From positions 1,116,001 to 1,180,000 of the forward strand of contig NZ_MTBP01000002.1 in the NCBI RefSeq assembly GCF_002911665.1: DNA of 64,000 nt, given 5' to 3'. Under the pieces are notes generated by a model. That model was not told the DNA's origin. It did not search any database and was given only the letters and a program-made list of their open reading frames with translations. A program made the translations under genes and the position numbers. The stretch comes from Actinomadura rubteroloni (lineage in GTDB: Bacteria > Actinomycetota > Actinomycetes > Streptosporangiales > Streptosporangiaceae). Below, piece by piece: positions 37,378-46,890 of this stretch. Position 1 is the first letter of the stretch. Every line of letters begins with the position of its first letter.

Positions 37378-38046
37378 ATGCGCAGCCCGTTCTTCAACAA
37401 CATGGACCAAGGGCAGGTCCCCGGTCACTTCGTCCTCCAGAACCCGAAGATGCTCCGCGTCCACCTGAACGGCGACGTGATCGCCCGCCAGGGCGCGATG
37501 GTGGCGTTCCAGGGCCAGATGGACTTCGAGTACCAGGGCGCGGGCGGCGTCGGCAAGTTCATCAAGAAGATGATCACGCAGGAGGGCGCGCCCCTGATGC
37601 GCGCCAACGGCCAGGGCCTGCTGTTCCTCGCGCACAACGCCGAGGACATCCACCTCTTCTACCTGGAGAACGAGTCCCTGACCGTCAACGGCGCGAACAT
37701 CCTCGCCTACGACTCGCACCTGGCCACGGACATCAAGCGGGTGCAGGGCGCGGGAATGATGGCGGGCGGCCTGTTCAACACCACGCTGACGGGCACGGGC
37801 TGGGTGGCGCTGCACACCCACGGCACCCCCGTCCTGCTGGACGCGGGCCGCGCCCCCACCTTCGCCGACGCCCAGTCCGCCGTGGCCTGGAGCACGGCCC
37901 TCCAGACAGGCGTCAACCGCACGATCAAGGCCGCCGCCCTGATCGGCCGGGGCAGCGGCGAGGCGGTGCAGCTCTCCTTCCAGGGCCAGGGCTTCGTGCT
38001 CGTCCAGGCCAGCGAAGGCCCCACCGTCCCCACCCACACCCACTGA
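37378..38046 (+). CDS. AIM24 family protein
   Basis: The 222-residue protein is of the AIM24 (formerly DUF124) family, with VIARQGAMVAFQGQMDFEY, GQGLLFLAHNAEDI and the double beta-helix pattern NGANILAYDSHLATDIK. The mitochondrial member shapes inner-membrane organisation; the bacterial role is not known. A clear AAGGAG ribosome site lies just ahead of the ATG. It is followed by a 419-base intergenic stretch before kgd. Confidence 0.9.
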   Translation: MRSPFFNNMDQGQVPGHFVLQNPKMLRVHLNGDVIARQGAMVAFQGQMDFEYQGAGGVGKFIKKMITQEGAPLMRANGQGLLFLAHNAEDIHLFYLENESLTVNGANILAYDSHLATDIKRVQGAGMMAGGLFNTTLTGTGWVALHTHGTPVLLDAGRAPTFADAQSAVAWSTALQTGVNRTIKAAALIGRGSGEAVQLSFQGQGFVLVQASEGPTVPTHTH

Positions 38047-38465
38047 CACCCGCACCAACACACCACCCGCGCAGCGGGCGCAGACCATGCGTGTGCACGC
38101 CCGCGCAGCGGACGCAGACCGCATGTGCGGGCACGAACCGCGAGCGGACGCATGTTCGCGCGCGGCGTCGTCCGGGAGGTCGAGGGCGAGCGCACGCGCC
38201 CGCGCGCGGGTTCGGCGCGGCGGCGAGCCGTCAGGCGAGCCGCCGCGCCGGGGATCCGACCTCGGTCGGCGCCGCGCGCCGGGTGAGTGATCTTGCCTTG
38301 GCGCGAGCCCCGGGGTGAGATCGGGCGGTGTGGGGCGTATTGCCCGGGACGGAGGGGGATCCACCGGCCAAGGGCGATGAGCTGGCAGATGTGCGGCGTC
38401 AGTGCGAGTAGCCTTGACGTGTTTCAGAACCCACCTGCGAGCTGCGGAAGAGGGCGATCTCCGCC
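38047..38465. other. Intergenic region with short tandem repeat before kgd
   Basis: There is no gene with convincing codon bias in these 419 bases. The first part holds a degenerate repeat (38066-38154). The second part should hold the kgd promoter; TTGACG at 38414-38419 could be a -35 box, but no good -10 box follows at the right distance. A short frame through the repeat is not supported. Confidence 0.6.
38066..38154. repeat. Degenerate tandem repeat, unit about 34 bases
   Basis: CCCGCGCAGCGGGCGCAGACC (one base over the quotable core, positions 38066-38086) recurs with one mismatch at 38100-38120, a period of 34. A partial third copy, CCGCGAGCGGACGCATG, is at 38138-38154. Each copy is followed by an ATG/GTGTG-like segment. 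The unit is not one I recognise. Confidence 0.6.
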
Positions 38466-41400
38466 GTGTCGACAGAGTCGTCGCAATCAAGTGCCGACCC
38501 CATGCACCCAGACTTCGGCGCCAACGAGTGGCTGGTCGACGAGCTGTACCACAAGTACCTCGAAGACCCGACCTCCGTTGACGAGGCCTGGTGGAACTTC
38601 TTCGCGGACTACCGGCCGGGCTCGCGCCCCGCCGCGACCGCCTCCCCCGAGGCGACGGTCCCCGCGAACGGTTCCGCCCCGGCGACGGCGGCGGCGCCGC
38701 CGACACCTCCGGCCCCCGCGCAGCCGGCCGAGCCCGCCGTCCGGACGACGGAGAAGCCGGCCGCCAAGCCGCAGGAGAAGGCGGTGGCGGCCAAGCCGGC
38801 CGCGACGCCCGTCCCGGCGGGCGCGGAGGAGGTGCGGCTGCGCGGCGTCGCGGCGCGCACGGCGGCGAACATGGAGTCGAGCCTCACGGTCCCGACGGCG
38901 ACGAGCGTCCGGGCCGTCCCGGCGAAGCTGCTGATCGACAACCGCATCGTCATCAACAACCACCTGAAGCGCGGACGCGGCGGGAAGGTCTCCTTCACGC
39001 ACCTGATCGGTTACGCGATCGTCCGCGCGCTGGCGGCGATGCCGGAGATGAACGCCGCCTACACCGAGGTGGACGGCAAGCCGGTGCTGGTGCGGCCCGA
39101 GCACGTCAACTTCGGTCTGGCGATCGACCTGCAGAAGGCCGACGGCCAGCGGCAGCTCGTCGTGCCGAGCATCAAGGCCGCCGACACCCTCGACTTCCGC
39201 CAGTTCTGGGCGGCGTACGAGGAGATCGTCCGCAAGGCGCGCAACAACAAGCTGACCCTGGAGGACTACCAGGGCACGACGATCAGCCTCACGAACCCGG
39301 GCACGATCGGCACGGTCCACTCGGTGCCGCGCCTGATGCCGGGGCAGGGGACGATCGTCGGCGTCGGCGCGATGGAGTACCCGGCGGAGTTCGCGGGGGC
39401 GTCGGGCGACACGCTGTCCCGGATGGGGATCAGCAAGGTCATGACGCTGACCTCCACCTACGACCACCGGATCATCCAGGGCGCCCAGTCGGGCGACTTC
39501 CTGCGCCGCATCAACGAGCTGCTGCTCGGCGCGGACGGCTTCTACGACGAGATCTTCGAGGCGCTGCGGATCCCGTACGAGCCGGTGCGCTGGGTGAAGG
39601 ACATCTCGGCGTCGCACGAGGACGACGTCGCGAAGGTCGCCCGCGTCCACGAGCTGATCCACGCCTACCGGGTCCGGGGCCACCTCATGGCCGACACCGA
39701 CCCGCTGGAGTACAAGCAGCGCCGCCACCCCGACCTGGACATCCTGCAGCACGGCCTCACCCTGTGGGACCTGGAGCGCGAGTTCGCGACGGGCGGGTTC
39801 GGCGGCGAGCCGACGATGAAGCTGCGCGACATCCTCGGCGTGCTGCGGATGGCGTACTGCCGGACGGTCGGCATCGAGTACATGCACATCCAGGACCCCG
39901 AGGAGCGCGCCTGGATCCAGGAGCGCGTGGAGGTCCCGCACGACAAGCCGTCGCGCGAGGAGCAGCTCCACGTCCTGCGGCGGCTGAACAGCGCCGAGGC
40001 GTTCGAGACGTTCCTGCAGACGAAGTTCGTCGGGCAGAAGCGGTTCTCGCTGGAGGGCGGCGAGTCGCTGATCCCCCTGCTGGACTCGGTGATCTCGGCG
40101 GCGGCGACGGACTCGCTGGACGAGGTCGTCGTCGGCATGGCCCACCGGGGCCGCCTGAACGTGCTCGCCAACATCATCGGCAAGTCCTACGGGCAGATCT
40201 TCGGCGAGTTCGAGGGCAACCTGGACCCGCGCAGCGCGCAGGGCTCGGGCGACGTGAAGTACCACCTCGGCGCGTCCGGCGACTTCACGGCCGCCGACGG
40301 GTCCACGATCCACACCGAGCTGGTCGCCAACCCGTCCCACCTGGAGACGGTCGACCCGGTGCTGGAGGGCGTGGTCCGCGCCAAGCAGGACCTGCTGGAC
40401 GTCGGCGAGGCCGGGTTCACGGTCCTGCCCGTCCTGATCCACGGGGACGCGGCGTTCGCCGGGCAGGGCGTGGTCGCCGAGACGCTGAACCTGTCGCAGC
40501 TCCGCGGTTACCGCACGGGCGGCACGGTCCACGTCGTGGTGAACAACCAGGTGGGCTTCACGACGGCGCCGGAGTACTCGCGGTCCAGCGTGTACTCGAC
40601 GGACGTGGCCCGGATGATCCAGGCGCCGATCTTCCACGTCAACGGGGACGACCCGGAGGCGTGCGCGCGGGTGGCGCGGCTGGCGTTCGAGTACCGGCAG
40701 ACGTTCAAGAAGGACGTCGTCATCGACATGGTCTGCTACCGGCGGCGCGGCCACAACGAGTCCGACAACCCGTCGTTCACGCAGCCGCTGATGTACGACC
40801 TGATCGACGCCAAGCGCTCGGTCCGCAAGCTCTACACCGAGGCCCTGATCGGGCGCGGCGACATCACGGTCGAGGAGGCCGAGGCGGCGCTGCGCGACTA
40901 CCAGGAGCAGTTGGAGCGGGCGTTCACCGAGACGCGCGAGGCGGTGAAGAAGCCGCTGGAGCCCGGTTCGGTGGTGAAGCCGGACGTCGAGGAGCGCATC
41001 CCGATCGACCACGCGTCGGTCCCGACCGCGATCCCCGCCGACGTCGTGAAGCTGCTCATCGACTCGCAGGTCAACCTGCCGGAGGGCTTCAGCGTGCACC
41101 CGCGCCTGCAGCCGATCCTCCAGCGGCGCGTGCAGTCCGTCGGCGAGGACGCGATCGACTGGGCGACCGGTGAGCTGCTGGCGTTCGGGTCGCTGCTGAT
41201 CGACGGCCGCCCGGTGCGGCTCGTCGGGCAGGACAGCCGGCGCGGGACGTTCGGGCAGCGGCACGCCGTCCTGGTCGACCGCAGGTCCGGCGAGGAGTAC
41301 ACGCCGCTCAAGCAGTTCGGCCAGGGCGTGTCGAAGTTCTACGTCCACGACTCGCTGCTCAGCGAGTACGCGGCGATGGGCTTCGAGTACGGCTACTCGA

Positions 41401-42179
41401 TGACCCGTCCGGACGCGCTCGTGGCGTGGGAGGCGCAGTTCGGCGACTTCGCCAACGGCGCGCAGTCGGTCATCGACGAGTACATCTCGTCGGGCGAGCA
41501 GAAGTGGGGCCAGCGGTCCTCGGTCGTGCTGCTGCTGCCGCACGGCTACGAGGGCCAGGGGCCGGACCACTCGTCCGCCCGCATCGAGCGGTACCTGCAG
41601 CTCTGCGCGCAGGACAACATGACGGTCGCCTACCCGACGACCCCGGCGAACTACTTCCACCTGCTTCGGTGGCAGACGCTGTCGGGGCGGGAGAAGCCGA
41701 TGGTGGTGTTCACGCCGAAGTCGCTGCTGCGGCTGAAGGCGGCGACGTCGCCGGTCGCGGAGGTCACCGAGGGCCGGTTCCAGCCGGTCATCCCCGAGGC
41801 GAACCCGGCGGTCGACCCGGCGGGCGTGACGCGGGTGCTGCTCACCACCGGCAAGATCTACTACGACGTGGCGAAGACGCGGGACGCCAAGGGCCGCACC
41901 GACACCGCGATCGTGCGGGTCGAGCGGCTGTACCCGCCGCCGGTGGACGAGATCCGCGCCGAGCTGGCCAAGTACCCGAACCACACCGAGGTCGTGTGGG
42001 TGCAGGACGAGCCGGCGAACATGGGCGCGTGGCCGTTCATGGCGCTGAAGCTGCCGCACCACATCGACGGCCTGCGGCTGTCGCGGGTGTCGCGGCGGGC
42101 GTCGTCGTCGCCGGCGGTGGGGTCGGCGAAGGTGCACCAGGCGGAGCAGGAGGCCCTGCTGGAGCGCCTGTTCGGATAA
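38466..42179 (+). CDS. kgd: Multifunctional 2-oxoglutarate decarboxylase/dehydrogenase (E2-E1 fusion)
   Basis: This 1237-residue protein is the actinobacterial Kgd fusion. Residues 10-50 are the E1 N-terminal peptide ([18 protein letters not shown]), followed by a Pro/Ala linker, an E2-type succinyltransferase domain at about 130-370 with [11 protein letters not shown] (catalytic His about 334), and the thiamine-diphosphate E1 domains with [14 protein letters not shown] and [13 protein letters not shown]. There is no lipoyl domain, as is normal for this form. It converts 2-oxoglutarate to succinyl-CoA (with E2/E3 partners) or succinate semialdehyde. The start is GTG at 38466. Confidence 0.97.
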   Translation: MSTESSQSSADPMHPDFGANEWLVDELYHKYLEDPTSVDEAWWNFFADYRPGSRPAATASPEATVPANGSAPATAAAPPTPPAPAQPAEPAVRTTEKPAAKPQEKAVAAKPAATPVPAGAEEVRLRGVAARTAANMESSLTVPTATSVRAVPAKLLIDNRIVINNHLKRGRGGKVSFTHLIGYAIVRALAAMPEMNAAYTEVDGKPVLVRPEHVNFGLAIDLQKADGQRQLVVPSIKAADTLDFRQFWAAYEEIVRKARNNKLTLEDYQGTTISLTNPGTIGTVHSVPRLMPGQGTIVGVGAMEYPAEFAGASGDTLSRMGISKVMTLTSTYDHRIIQGAQSGDFLRRINELLLGADGFYDEIFEALRIPYEPVRWVKDISASHEDDVAKVARVHELIHAYRVRGHLMADTDPLEYKQRRHPDLDILQHGLTLWDLEREFATGGFGGEPTMKLRDILGVLRMAYCRTVGIEYMHIQDPEERAWIQERVEVPHDKPSREEQLHVLRRLNSAEAFETFLQTKFVGQKRFSLEGGESLIPLLDSVISAAATDSLDEVVVGMAHRGRLNVLANIIGKSYGQIFGEFEGNLDPRSAQGSGDVKYHLGASGDFTAADGSTIHTELVANPSHLETVDPVLEGVVRAKQDLLDVGEAGFTVLPVLIHGDAAFAGQGVVAETLNLSQLRGYRTGGTVHVVVNNQVGFTTAPEYSRSSVYSTDVARMIQAPIFHVNGDDPEACARVARLAFEYRQTFKKDVVIDMVCYRRRGHNESDNPSFTQPLMYDLIDAKRSVRKLYTEALIGRGDITVEEAEAALRDYQEQLERAFTETREAVKKPLEPGSVVKPDVEERIPIDHASVPTAIPADVVKLLIDSQVNLPEGFSVHPRLQPILQRRVQSVGEDAIDWATGELLAFGSLLIDGRPVRLVGQDSRRGTFGQRHAVLVDRRSGEEYTPLKQFGQGVSKFYVHDSLLSEYAAMGFEYGYSMTRPDALVAWEAQFGDFANGAQSVIDEYISSGEQKWGQRSSVVLLLPHGYEGQGPDHSSARIERYLQLCAQDNMTVAYPTTPANYFHLLRWQTLSGREKPMVVFTPKSLLRLKAATSPVAEVTEGRFQPVIPEANPAVDPAGVTRVLLTTGKIYYDVAKTRDAKGRTDTAIVRVERLYPPPVDEIRAELAKYPNHTEVVWVQDEPANMGAWPFMALKLPHHIDGLRLSRVSRRASSSPAVGSAKVHQAEQEALLERLFG

Positions 42180-42190
42180 CGGTGGACGAG

Positions 42191-42230
42191 CCGGGGGCTC
42201 CGGGGCGCGACGGCGCTCCGGAGCCCCCGG
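42191..42230 (+). terminator. Terminator hairpin after kgd
   Basis: A perfect 13-base stem, CCGGGGGCTCCGG (42191-42203) with CCGGAGCCCCCGG (42218-42230), extended inward by five more pairs including one G-T, forms 12 bases after the kgd stop. It would uncouple kgd from the small gene at 42251. Confidence 0.8.
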
Positions 42231-42250
42231 CCGTTCCGGGAGGGAACGGT

Positions 42251-42427
42251 ATGTACTTCACCGATCGGGGCATCGAGGAGCTGGCGGACCGGCGGGGCGC
42301 CGAGGACGTCAGCCTGGCCTGGCTGGCGGAGCGGCTGCGCGAGTTCGTGGACCTGAACCCCGAGTTCGAGACGCCCGTGGAGCGCCTGGCGACCTGGCTG
42401 GCGCGGCTGGACGACGAAGACGAGTGA
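42251..42427 (+). CDS. Small conserved protein, DUF6104-like
   Basis: The 58-residue protein starts MYFTDRGIEELADRR and ends RLATWLARLDDEDE, a sequence type I associate with the short actinobacterial DUF6104 family that is often found downstream of kgd. GGGAGGG lies six bases before the ATG. It is acidic, helical and soluble. The function is unknown; a regulator or partner of Kgd is a guess based only on position. Confidence 0.8.
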   Translation: MYFTDRGIEELADRRGAEDVSLAWLAERLREFVDLNPEFETPVERLATWLARLDDEDE

Positions 42428-42431
42428 CGTA

Positions 42432-42471
42432 ACGCGATACATCTTGACTTTCCAGCGTCGCGACATATCGT
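42432..42471 (+). promoter_or_regulatory. Promoter and likely operator of the DUF4097-PadR pair
   Basis: TTGACT (42444-42449) and TATCGT (42466-42471) with a 16-base spacer form a good promoter. An inverted CGATA (42435-42439) and TATCG (42466-42470) flank it, with the inner copy overlapping the -10 box. That is what one expects for autoregulation by the PadR protein encoded in the operon. Confidence 0.6.
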
Positions 42472-42523
42472 GTTGTCGGCGGGGCCGCGACGCGGGCGGC
42501 ACGGGACGTGAGAGGCGGCACAG

Positions 42524-43366
42524 ATGACGCGCTGGACGATCGAGGAGCCCGTCGAACTGGACTTCGACGGCGTGGTCACGCTGCGGGCGACCGTCCTGTC
42601 CGGCAGCATCGCGGTTCTGGCCAGCGACGCGCCCGGTGCGAAGCCGTCGGTCGTCGTCCACGAGGTCTCCGGGCCGCCGCTGGTGCTCGTCCACGAGGCG
42701 GGGCTGTTGACGATCACGCAGGAGAAGCTGGTCGAGAACCTGTTCGGCCTGCTGCGCGCCCCGAAGGCGCGCGTCGAGATGACGGTCACGGTCCCCCGCG
42801 AGTGCCCGGTCACGCTGAACCTCGTCGCGGCCGACGGCCTGGTCTCCGGACTCGGCGCCCGCGCGTCGATCAAGAGCGCGTCCGGGACGGTCACGCTCGA
42901 CGGCGTCACCGGGGACGTGGACGCCAACACGGTGTCCGGCGCCGTCGAGGCCACCGACCTGGACGGGACGGTCTCGTTCACGTCCGTCTCCGGGGACCTC
43001 GCGCTCGCGGGCGGGACCGTCGCGCGGCTCGGCGCCCGCACGGTCAGCGGACGCGTCACCGCCGACGTGGGGCTGCTCGCGTCCGGGCGGATCGACGTCC
43101 ACTCGGTGTCGGGCGACGTCGCGCTGCGGGTGCCGGAGGGCACCGGCGCGTCGGTCGCGCTGAACAGCGCCGCGGGCGTCATCGACACGACCTTCGCCGG
43201 GCTGCGGCGGCAGGAGGTCGGCATCATGAAGAACATCGGCGGCACGATCGGCGACGGCGCGGGCAGGGTGTCGGTCACGACCGTCTCCGGCGCCGTGACG
43301 CTGCTCGGCCGCGCCGCCGGCGACACGTCCGCGATCACCGTCCCCGGATCGGAGAACCCCCGTTGA
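42524..43366 (+). CDS. DUF4097 beta-helix protein
   Basis: This 280-residue protein is a DUF4097/adhesin-type right-handed beta-helix, visible as repeating strands: SASGTVTLDGVTGDVDANTV, SGAVEATDLDGTVSFTSV, SGDLALAGGTV, VSGRVTADVG, VSGDVALRVPEG. There is no signal peptide or membrane helix, so it is cytoplasmic here. It overlaps the downstream padR start (TTGA), a pairing seen repeatedly in actinobacteria. The molecular role is unknown. Confidence 0.85.
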   Translation: MTRWTIEEPVELDFDGVVTLRATVLSGSIAVLASDAPGAKPSVVVHEVSGPPLVLVHEAGLLTITQEKLVENLFGLLRAPKARVEMTVTVPRECPVTLNLVAADGLVSGLGARASIKSASGTVTLDGVTGDVDANTVSGAVEATDLDGTVSFTSVSGDLALAGGTVARLGARTVSGRVTADVGLLASGRIDVHSVSGDVALRVPEGTGASVALNSAAGVIDTTFAGLRRQEVGIMKNIGGTIGDGAGRVSVTTVSGAVTLLGRAAGDTSAITVPGSENPR

Positions 43367-44190
43367 GTCCCGTCTTCGGCCACGGCCGCCTGCGGCTGTA
43401 CCTGCTCAAGCTGCTGGAGGAGAGCCCGCGGCACGGCTACGAGGTGATCCGGCTGCTCCAGGACCGGTTCCTCGGCGTCTACTCGCCGTCGCCGGGAACG
43501 ATCTACCCCCGGCTGGCGCGGCTGGAGACCGAGGGCCTGGTCACGCACGAGATCGTCAAGGGCAAGAAGGTCTACTCGCTGACCGACGCGGGCCGCGCCG
43601 AGCTGGAGCGCCGCATGGACGAGCTGGCCGAGCTGGAGGACGAGATCTCCGCGTCCGCGCAGCAGTTCGCCCGCGAGGTGCAGCAGGACGTGCGGCAGAC
43701 CGTCCGGTCGCTGCGCGAGGAGCTGACGCAGGCCGCGCGGACGGTGCGCGAGCAGGGTCGGCAGGCGTCCCGCGAGGCGTGGCGCGAGTCGTCGGAGACC
43801 GGCCGCGACGCCTGGCGCGAGACGGCCGAGACGACCCGCGACGCCTGGCGCGACACCGCCGAGACGGCCCGGGACGCCTGGCGCGGCACCGCCGGGTCGA
43901 CCCGGGACGAGTGGAAGCGCCAGAAGGAGCACTGGAAAGAGCAGACGCAGGCGTGGAAGGAGGAGTGGCGGCGCAACTGGGAGGACGCCTGGCGCACCGC
44001 CACCGGCTCCCGCGAGGACATCGCCCGCCTCAAGCTGGAGCGCCTGCTGAGCACGTTCGTGACCGAGGTGCGCGCGGAGGCCGCGGGCGCGGGCCTGGCC
44101 GACGGCGGTCTCGACCGTGCCCGCGCCATCCTGAATGAAGCCCGTGCACGGCTGTACGCCGAGGCGTTCCGTCCCCGCGAGGACCGCTAG
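43363..44190 (+). CDS. PadR-family regulator with hendecad-repeat C-terminus
   Basis: The first 90 residues are a PadR winged helix: LYLLKLLEESPRHGYEVIRL, SPSPGTIYPRLARLETEGLV and KVYSLTDAGRAELERR. The C-terminal part is unusual. From about residue 125 to 190 it consists of 11-residue units of the type RDAWRETAETT, giving a long amphipathic, charged helix (five to six units) before a final helical domain. The product is 275 residues from a TTG at 43363 that overlaps the DUF4097 stop and has GGAG eight bases ahead. Typical PadR proteins are 110-180 residues. Confidence 0.88.
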   Translation: MSPVFGHGRLRLYLLKLLEESPRHGYEVIRLLQDRFLGVYSPSPGTIYPRLARLETEGLVTHEIVKGKKVYSLTDAGRAELERRMDELAELEDEISASAQQFAREVQQDVRQTVRSLREELTQAARTVREQGRQASREAWRESSETGRDAWRETAETTRDAWRDTAETARDAWRGTAGSTRDEWKRQKEHWKEQTQAWKEEWRRNWEDAWRTATGSREDIARLKLERLLSTFVTEVRAEAAGAGLADGGLDRARAILNEARARLYAEAFRPREDR

Positions 44191-45155
44191 GGAACGAAGA
44201 CGATCTTGCCGAAGACGTCGCCCTTCGCCATCGCCGCGAACCCGTCGCGCGCCTCGGCGAGGGGCAGGACGCGGTCGATGCGCGGACGCGTCCCGGTGGC
44301 GACGAGGAACCTGGCGAGCCGGTCCAGCTCGTCGCGCGTGCCCATCGTGGAGCCGACGACCTCCAGTTGCAGGAAGAACACCCGGTTCAGCTCGGCCGGG
44401 GGCAGTTGCCCGCTCGTCGCGCCCGACACGACGACCCGTCCGCCGGGCCGCAGCGACTTCAGCGAGTGCGACCAGGTGGCCTCGCCGACCGTCTCGATGA
44501 CGGCGTCGACCCGCTCGGGCAGCCGCGCGCCCGGCTCGACCGCCGCGACGGCGCCGAGTTCGAGGGCCTGCTCCCGCTTGGCGGCGCTGCGGCTCGTCGC
44601 GTAGACGCGCAGGCCCGCCGCCGCGCCGAGCGCGATGGCGGCGGTCGCGACGCCGCCGCCCGCGCCCTGCACGAGCACCGAGGCGCCCGGCTGCACGCCC
44701 GCCTTGGTGAACAGCATCCGGTAGGCGGTCAGCCACGCCGTCGGGAGGCATGCGGCCTCCTCGAACGTCAGTTCCGGCGGCTTGGCGACGAGATTGCGGC
44801 GCGGAACGGCCACCTTCTCGGCGAGCGTGCCCGGGTGGAACTCCGACAGCAGCGTCCGCTTCGGGTCCAGCGTCTCGTCGCCGCCGCCGCGCGCCGCGTC
44901 CGCGACGACCGCGTGGACGATGACCTCGTTGCCGTCCTCGTCCACGCCCGCCGCGTCGCAGCCGAGGATCATCGGGAGGTGCTCGGCCCGCAGCCCGACG
45001 CCGCGCAGCGACCACAGGTCGTGGTGGTTGAGCGCGGCGGCGCGGACGGTCACCGTCGTCCAGCCGTCGGGGGCCTCCGGCGCGGGCCGCTCGCCCAGCT
45101 CCAGTCCGTTCAGGGGCTCTTCCGCGTCGAACCGCGCGGCCGTGACAGCGAACAT
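44187..45155 (-). CDS. Zinc-binding-type alcohol dehydrogenase / quinone oxidoreductase
   Basis: This medium-chain dehydrogenase (322 residues) has ALNHHDLWSLRGVG, LGCDAAGVDEDG, the nucleotide-binding VLVQGAGGGVATAAIALG and FGKIVFVP at the C-terminus. The catalytic-zinc cysteine typical of alcohol dehydrogenases is not evident, so it is more likely a quinone-oxidoreductase-like enzyme using NADPH. The ATG at 45155 is preferred over a GTG three codons upstream because it begins the family MFAVTAARF N-terminus. It converges on padR with a four-base overlap. Confidence 0.87.
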   Translation of the reverse strand: MFAVTAARFDAEEPLNGLELGERPAPEAPDGWTTVTVRAAALNHHDLWSLRGVGLRAEHLPMILGCDAAGVDEDGNEVIVHAVVADAARGGGDETLDPKRTLLSEFHPGTLAEKVAVPRRNLVAKPPELTFEEAACLPTAWLTAYRMLFTKAGVQPGASVLVQGAGGGVATAAIALGAAAGLRVYATSRSAAKREQALELGAVAAVEPGARLPERVDAVIETVGEATWSHSLKSLRPGGRVVVSGATSGQLPPAELNRVFFLQLEVVGSTMGTRDELDRLARFLVATGTRPRIDRVLPLAEARDGFAAMAKGDVFGKIVFVP

Positions 45156-45189
45156 GGCGCCCACCCTACGCAGCGGCCCCGCGCCGGGA

Positions 45190-45957
45190 TCACAGCACCC
45201 GCGACAGGAAGTCCCGCGTGCGCGGATGCGACGGGTTCGCCAGCACCTCGCGCGGATCGCCCTCCTCCACGACCGCGCCGTCGTCCATGAAGACCAGCGA
45301 GTCGCCGACCTCGCGCGCGAACCCCATCTCGTGCGTGACGACGATCATCGTCATGCCGTCCAGGGCGAGCCGTTTCATGACCTCCAGGACGTCGCCGACC
45401 AGCTCCGGGTCCAGCGCGGACGTCGGCTCGTCGAACAGCATCAGCGCCGGTTCCATCGCGAGGGCGCGGGCGATCGCGACGCGCTGCTGCTGCCCGCCGG
45501 AGAGCTGCGCCGGGTAGCTGCCGGTCTTGTCGCCGAGCCCGACCCGCTCCAGCAGCGCGCGGGCCTGCTCGCGCGCTTCCGTCCGGCCCCGCCCCTTCAC
45601 CTGGACGGGCGCCTCCATCACGTTCTGGAGCGCCGTCATGTGCGGGAACAGGTTGAACCGCTGGAACACCATGCCGATCTCGCGGCGCTGCCGGGCGACG
45701 TCCCGCTCCGGCAGCTCGTGGAGGCGCCCGCCCTTCTCGCGGTAGCCGACGAGCCGCCCGTTCACCCACAGCCGCCCGCCGTCGATCTTCTCCAGGTGGT
45801 TGACGCAGCGCAGGAACGTCGACTTGCCCGAGCCGGACGGCCCGATGACGCACATCACCTCGCCCGGCCGCACCGCGAGGTCGACGCCGCGCAGCACCTC
45901 CGTCCGGCCGAACCGCTTGTGGACGTTCTCCGCGCGCACCATGAACTCGGGCGTCAT
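45190..45957 (-). CDS. Amino-acid ABC transporter ATPase
   Basis: The 255-residue ATPase has Walker [10 protein letters not shown], the Q-loop [17 protein letters not shown], the ABC signature [15 protein letters not shown], Walker [14 protein letters not shown] and the H-loop VVTHEM: the HisP/GlnQ polar amino acid subfamily. It is the last gene of a substrate-binding protein, permease, ATPase operon and overlaps the permease by four bases. Confidence 0.95.
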   Translation of the reverse strand: MTPEFMVRAENVHKRFGRTEVLRGVDLAVRPGEVMCVIGPSGSGKSTFLRCVNHLEKIDGGRLWVNGRLVGYREKGGRLHELPERDVARQRREIGMVFQRFNLFPHMTALQNVMEAPVQVKGRGRTEAREQARALLERVGLGDKTGSYPAQLSGGQQQRVAIARALAMEPALMLFDEPTSALDPELVGDVLEVMKRLALDGMTMIVVTHEMGFAREVGDSLVFMDDGAVVEEGDPREVLANPSHPRTRDFLSRVL

Positions 45958-46886
45958 CGCGTCCCCTTCCCGGCGGGCCGCGCCGTCCGCAGGTTCGCCC
46001 ACAGCCGCTCCAGCATCGTCTGCCGCCGCGCCGCGCCGCGTCCGAAGTAGCGCTCCAGGTAGAACTGGCCGACCGTCAGGACGGAGGTCATGACCAGGTA
46101 CCAGGCGCTGGCCAGCAGCAGCAACGGGATCGTCTGATACGTCCGGCCGTAGATGATCTGCACCGAGTACAGCAGGTCCGCGACGGCGATCACCGACACC
46201 AGCGACGACGTCTTGAGCATCGAGATCGTCTCGTTGCCCGTCGGCGGGATGATCACCCGCATCGCCTGCGGCAGGACGATCCGGCGCATCGACTTCGCCC
46301 GGCTCATCCCGAGCGCGCACGCCGCCTCGTCCTGGCCCGGATCCACCGACAGGATGCCCGCCCGGACGATCTCGGCCATGTACGCGGCCTCGTTCAGCCC
46401 GAGCCCGAGGCAGCCCGCCACGAACGGCGTGATCACCGCGTTGGCGCTGAAGTCGGCGAACGTCGGACCGAACGGGATCCCGATCGAGAAGCGCGGGATC
46501 AGCGCGCTGATGAACCCCCACAGCAGGATCTGCACGAGCACCGGCGTGCCCCGGAACGCCCAGATGTAGAGCCAGGACGTCCCGGAGATCAGCGGGTTCG
46601 GCGACAGCCGCATCACCGCCAGCAGGACGCCGCCGACGACGCCCATGACCATCGCGATCGCGGTGAGGCCGAGCGTCGTCCCGATGCCCGACAGGACGGC
46701 GTCGGCCGTGAAGTACCGGCCCATCACGTCCCAGCCGAAGCGCTCGTTGTGCGCGACGCTGTAGACGGCCCACACGGCGACGTAGAGGATCAGCGCGGCG
46801 GCGACCCACCGGCCGTAGTGCCGGACGGGGACGGCCCGGATCTCGGGCCGTCCCGCCGGCTCGTTGTCCTTGACGAGGCTCGTCAT
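45954..46886 (-). CDS. Amino-acid ABC transporter permease
   Basis: The 310-residue membrane protein has about six hydrophobic segments, the first at 27-45 ([17 protein letters not shown]). The cytoplasmic EAA loop [20 protein letters not shown] contacts the ATPase. It belongs to the HisM/GlnP family. A single permease is encoded, so it probably works as a homodimer. The gene sits four bases after the binding-protein stop. Confidence 0.94.
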   Translation of the reverse strand: MTSLVKDNEPAGRPEIRAVPVRHYGRWVAAALILYVAVWAVYSVAHNERFGWDVMGRYFTADAVLSGIGTTLGLTAIAMVMGVVGGVLLAVMRLSPNPLISGTSWLYIWAFRGTPVLVQILLWGFISALIPRFSIGIPFGPTFADFSANAVITPFVAGCLGLGLNEAAYMAEIVRAGILSVDPGQDEAACALGMSRAKSMRRIVLPQAMRVIIPPTGNETISMLKTSSLVSVIAVADLLYSVQIIYGRTYQTIPLLLLASAWYLVMTSVLTVGQFYLERYFGRGAARRQTMLERLWANLRTARPAGKGTR

Positions 46887-46890
46887 CGGA

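Noticed and set aside
38085-38318. Short plus-strand frames over the tandem repeat before kgd
   Set aside because: Codon bias is wrong and the sequence is repeat-derived, with no ribosome site.
38414-38442. Housekeeping promoter of kgd at TTGACG
   Set aside because: No acceptable -10 box lies 16-18 bases downstream.
38487-42137. 1216-codon open frame antisense to kgd
   Set aside because: It exists only because kgd codons end in G or C; the translation is low-complexity and the kgd reading is certain.
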